Assembly (NCBI GenBank): GCA_958298945.1
Contig: CATQJD010000140.1
Span: 310,001-374,000 of the forward strand
DNA length: 64,000 nt
Reading direction: 5' to 3'
DNA from: Atherix ibis
Lineage: Eukaryota; Arthropoda; Insecta; Diptera; Athericidae
A model generated the notes under the pieces. The model had not been told where the DNA came from. It did not search any database and saw nothing but the letters and a program-made list of their open reading frames with translations. This document shows, in pieces, positions 63,785-64,000 of this stretch. Both the position numbers and the translations under genes were made by a program. Every line of letters starts with the position of its first letter. Within the stretch, counting starts at the first letter, position 1.

Positions 63785-64000
63785 AGTATGTTTAAGTGGA
63801 ATATGAAGTAGTATATTTAAGAGGAATATGAAGTAGTATGTTTAAGAGGAATATAAGTAGTATGCCTAAGAGGAATATGAAGTAGTATATTTAAGAGGAA
63901 AATGAAGCAGTATGTTTAAGAGGAATATGAAGTAGTATGTTTAACAGAAATATGAAGTAGTATATTTAAGAGGAATATGAAGTAGTATGTTTAAGAGGAA

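Larger units (their letters stand above)
1..64000 (+). repeat. 25-bp satellite DNA array filling the window
   Basis: Head-to-tail copies of one 25-bp monomer cover every line of the window with no interruption and no change of orientation. A consensus copy is at 37,081-37,105: positions 1-10 gaagtagtat, 11-20 gtttaagagg, 21-25 aatat. Base counts in the consensus are 10 A, 8 T, 7 G and 0 C. Most copies differ from it by zero to three substitutions, the commonest being G or A at unit position 11. The first gaag after the left edge is at 33 and the last is at 63,979, a distance of 2,558 x 25 minus 4, so indels are few and nearly cancel modulo 25. The monomer is of minisatellite size, but the array length makes it a classical satellite. 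I do not recognise the family. Eukaryotic heterochromatin is an inference from the gene-free length. Both array ends lie outside the window. Confidence 0.98.
41050..64000 (+). repeat. Right satellite domain (tttaaagg / gattatgcagtagaatg markers)
   Basis: The domain is marked by 24-bp monomers with tttaaagg, each followed by gattatgcagtagaatg, gaggtatatg and taagtgg then gaagttg; by gtacgtttaagttg with gcagtag and gcagcag (45,141, 46,763, 50,107, 52,477, 57,048); and by tcaaggagg followed by ataaagaag. gtgct monomers reappear at about 46,350, 54,960, 59,190 and 61,036. It contains the window's least diverged duplications and no non-satellite sequence. The window ends inside the array. Confidence 0.7.

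Noticed and set aside
1..64000. CRISPR-like regular short repeats
   Set aside because: The 25-bp units abut directly. There are no spacers of unique sequence, no leader and no cas genes.
1..64000. Protein-coding ORFs on either strand
   Set aside because: The unit shifts frame by one each copy. In the consensus, forward frames stop after at most 11 codons between stops and the reverse strand after 24 codons, and the reverse consensus has no ATG. Slightly longer reverse stretches arise only where a variant such as gtgtaag or gttgaag removes TAA.
1..64000. Shine-Dalgarno-like gagg upstream of ATG in every monomer
   Set aside because: The spacing to the inner ATG is only about three bases, the ORF is ATG AAG TAG, and gene-free satellite of this size is not bacterial in character.
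1..64000. CENP-B box in the monomer
   Set aside because: The vertebrate box needs TTCG and CGGG cores; the consensus has no C on the + strand and no CpG, and I saw no matching variant.
1..64000. Yeast-type replication origin consensus (ARS) near tagtatgttta
   Set aside because: It matches only 9 of 11 positions and misses two of the upstream T positions. Such partial matches are expected in A/T-rich repeats.
1..64000. TATA box in the gtatattta monomers
   Set aside because: tatattta does not fit TATAWAW, it repeats hundreds of times, and there is no gene downstream.
1..64000. Telomeric repeat relationship
   Set aside because: The unit is 25 bp with no G-run longer than two and shows none of the ttaggg-type or ttagg-type telomere motifs.

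Overview
The window is one uninterrupted tandem satellite array. A 25-bp monomer is repeated head to tail about 2,560 times (64,000/25), all in the same orientation, and the array runs off both ends. A consensus copy sits at 37,081-37,105: it opens with gaagtagtat, continues gtttaagagg and closes with aatat. I found no protein gene, RNA gene, transposon, telomere repeat, inverted segment or unique sequence. The consensus is 72% A+T, and its + strand contains no cytosine at all. Tens of kilobases of gene-free, one-orientation short-unit satellite point to eukaryotic heterochromatin (centromeric, pericentromeric, subtelomeric or sex-chromosome). I do not recognise the monomer and cannot name the species.

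The information lies in how variants are arranged. Diagnostic substitutions and small indels recur in the same order at fixed lags, so the array is a patchwork of overlapping segmental duplications. There is no single fixed higher-order repeat: lags range from 11 units (275 bp) to about 130 units (3,248 bp), with still longer echoes near 4.2, 5.1 and 6.1 kb. For the lags whose remainder I tallied, the departure from 25n equals the sum of the few indel-bearing monomers inside the period. That is what in-register unequal exchange or amplification would leave.

Three domains can be told apart. Left, 1 to about 20,600: a linked haplotype with gagaaa, gtgct and gaaatag in successive monomers, with duplications at lags 275, 1,251, 1,375, 1,427, 2,157 and 1,850/1,925 bp. 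Middle, about 20,600-41,050: markers gaataag, gcatagg, gtgtaag followed by gtacgttt, and 15-bp truncated monomers, with lags 1,390, 800, 3,089, 365, 3,124/3,248 and 575 bp. Right, about 41,050-64,000: markers tttaaagg, gattatgcagtagaatg and gtacgtttaagttg, with lags 1,874, 1,050, 1,622, 2,370, 1,849 and 974 bp.

The youngest events are in the right domain. A 2,370-bp tandem pair (about 48,885-53,631) shows one mismatch in my line-by-line comparison, and an 1,849-bp tandem pair (57,364-61,067) shows none. Either amplification is very recent or the assembly has duplicated sequence here.

No coding function is possible at any useful length. Because 25 = 1 modulo 3, every forward frame meets TAG, TAA and TGA within each 75 bp. 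The reverse strand meets TAA every 75 bp and its consensus has no ATG. One curiosity is that each consensus monomer spells a complete seven-codon ORF (MFKRNMK, then stop), tiled one base apart; this is probably chance.
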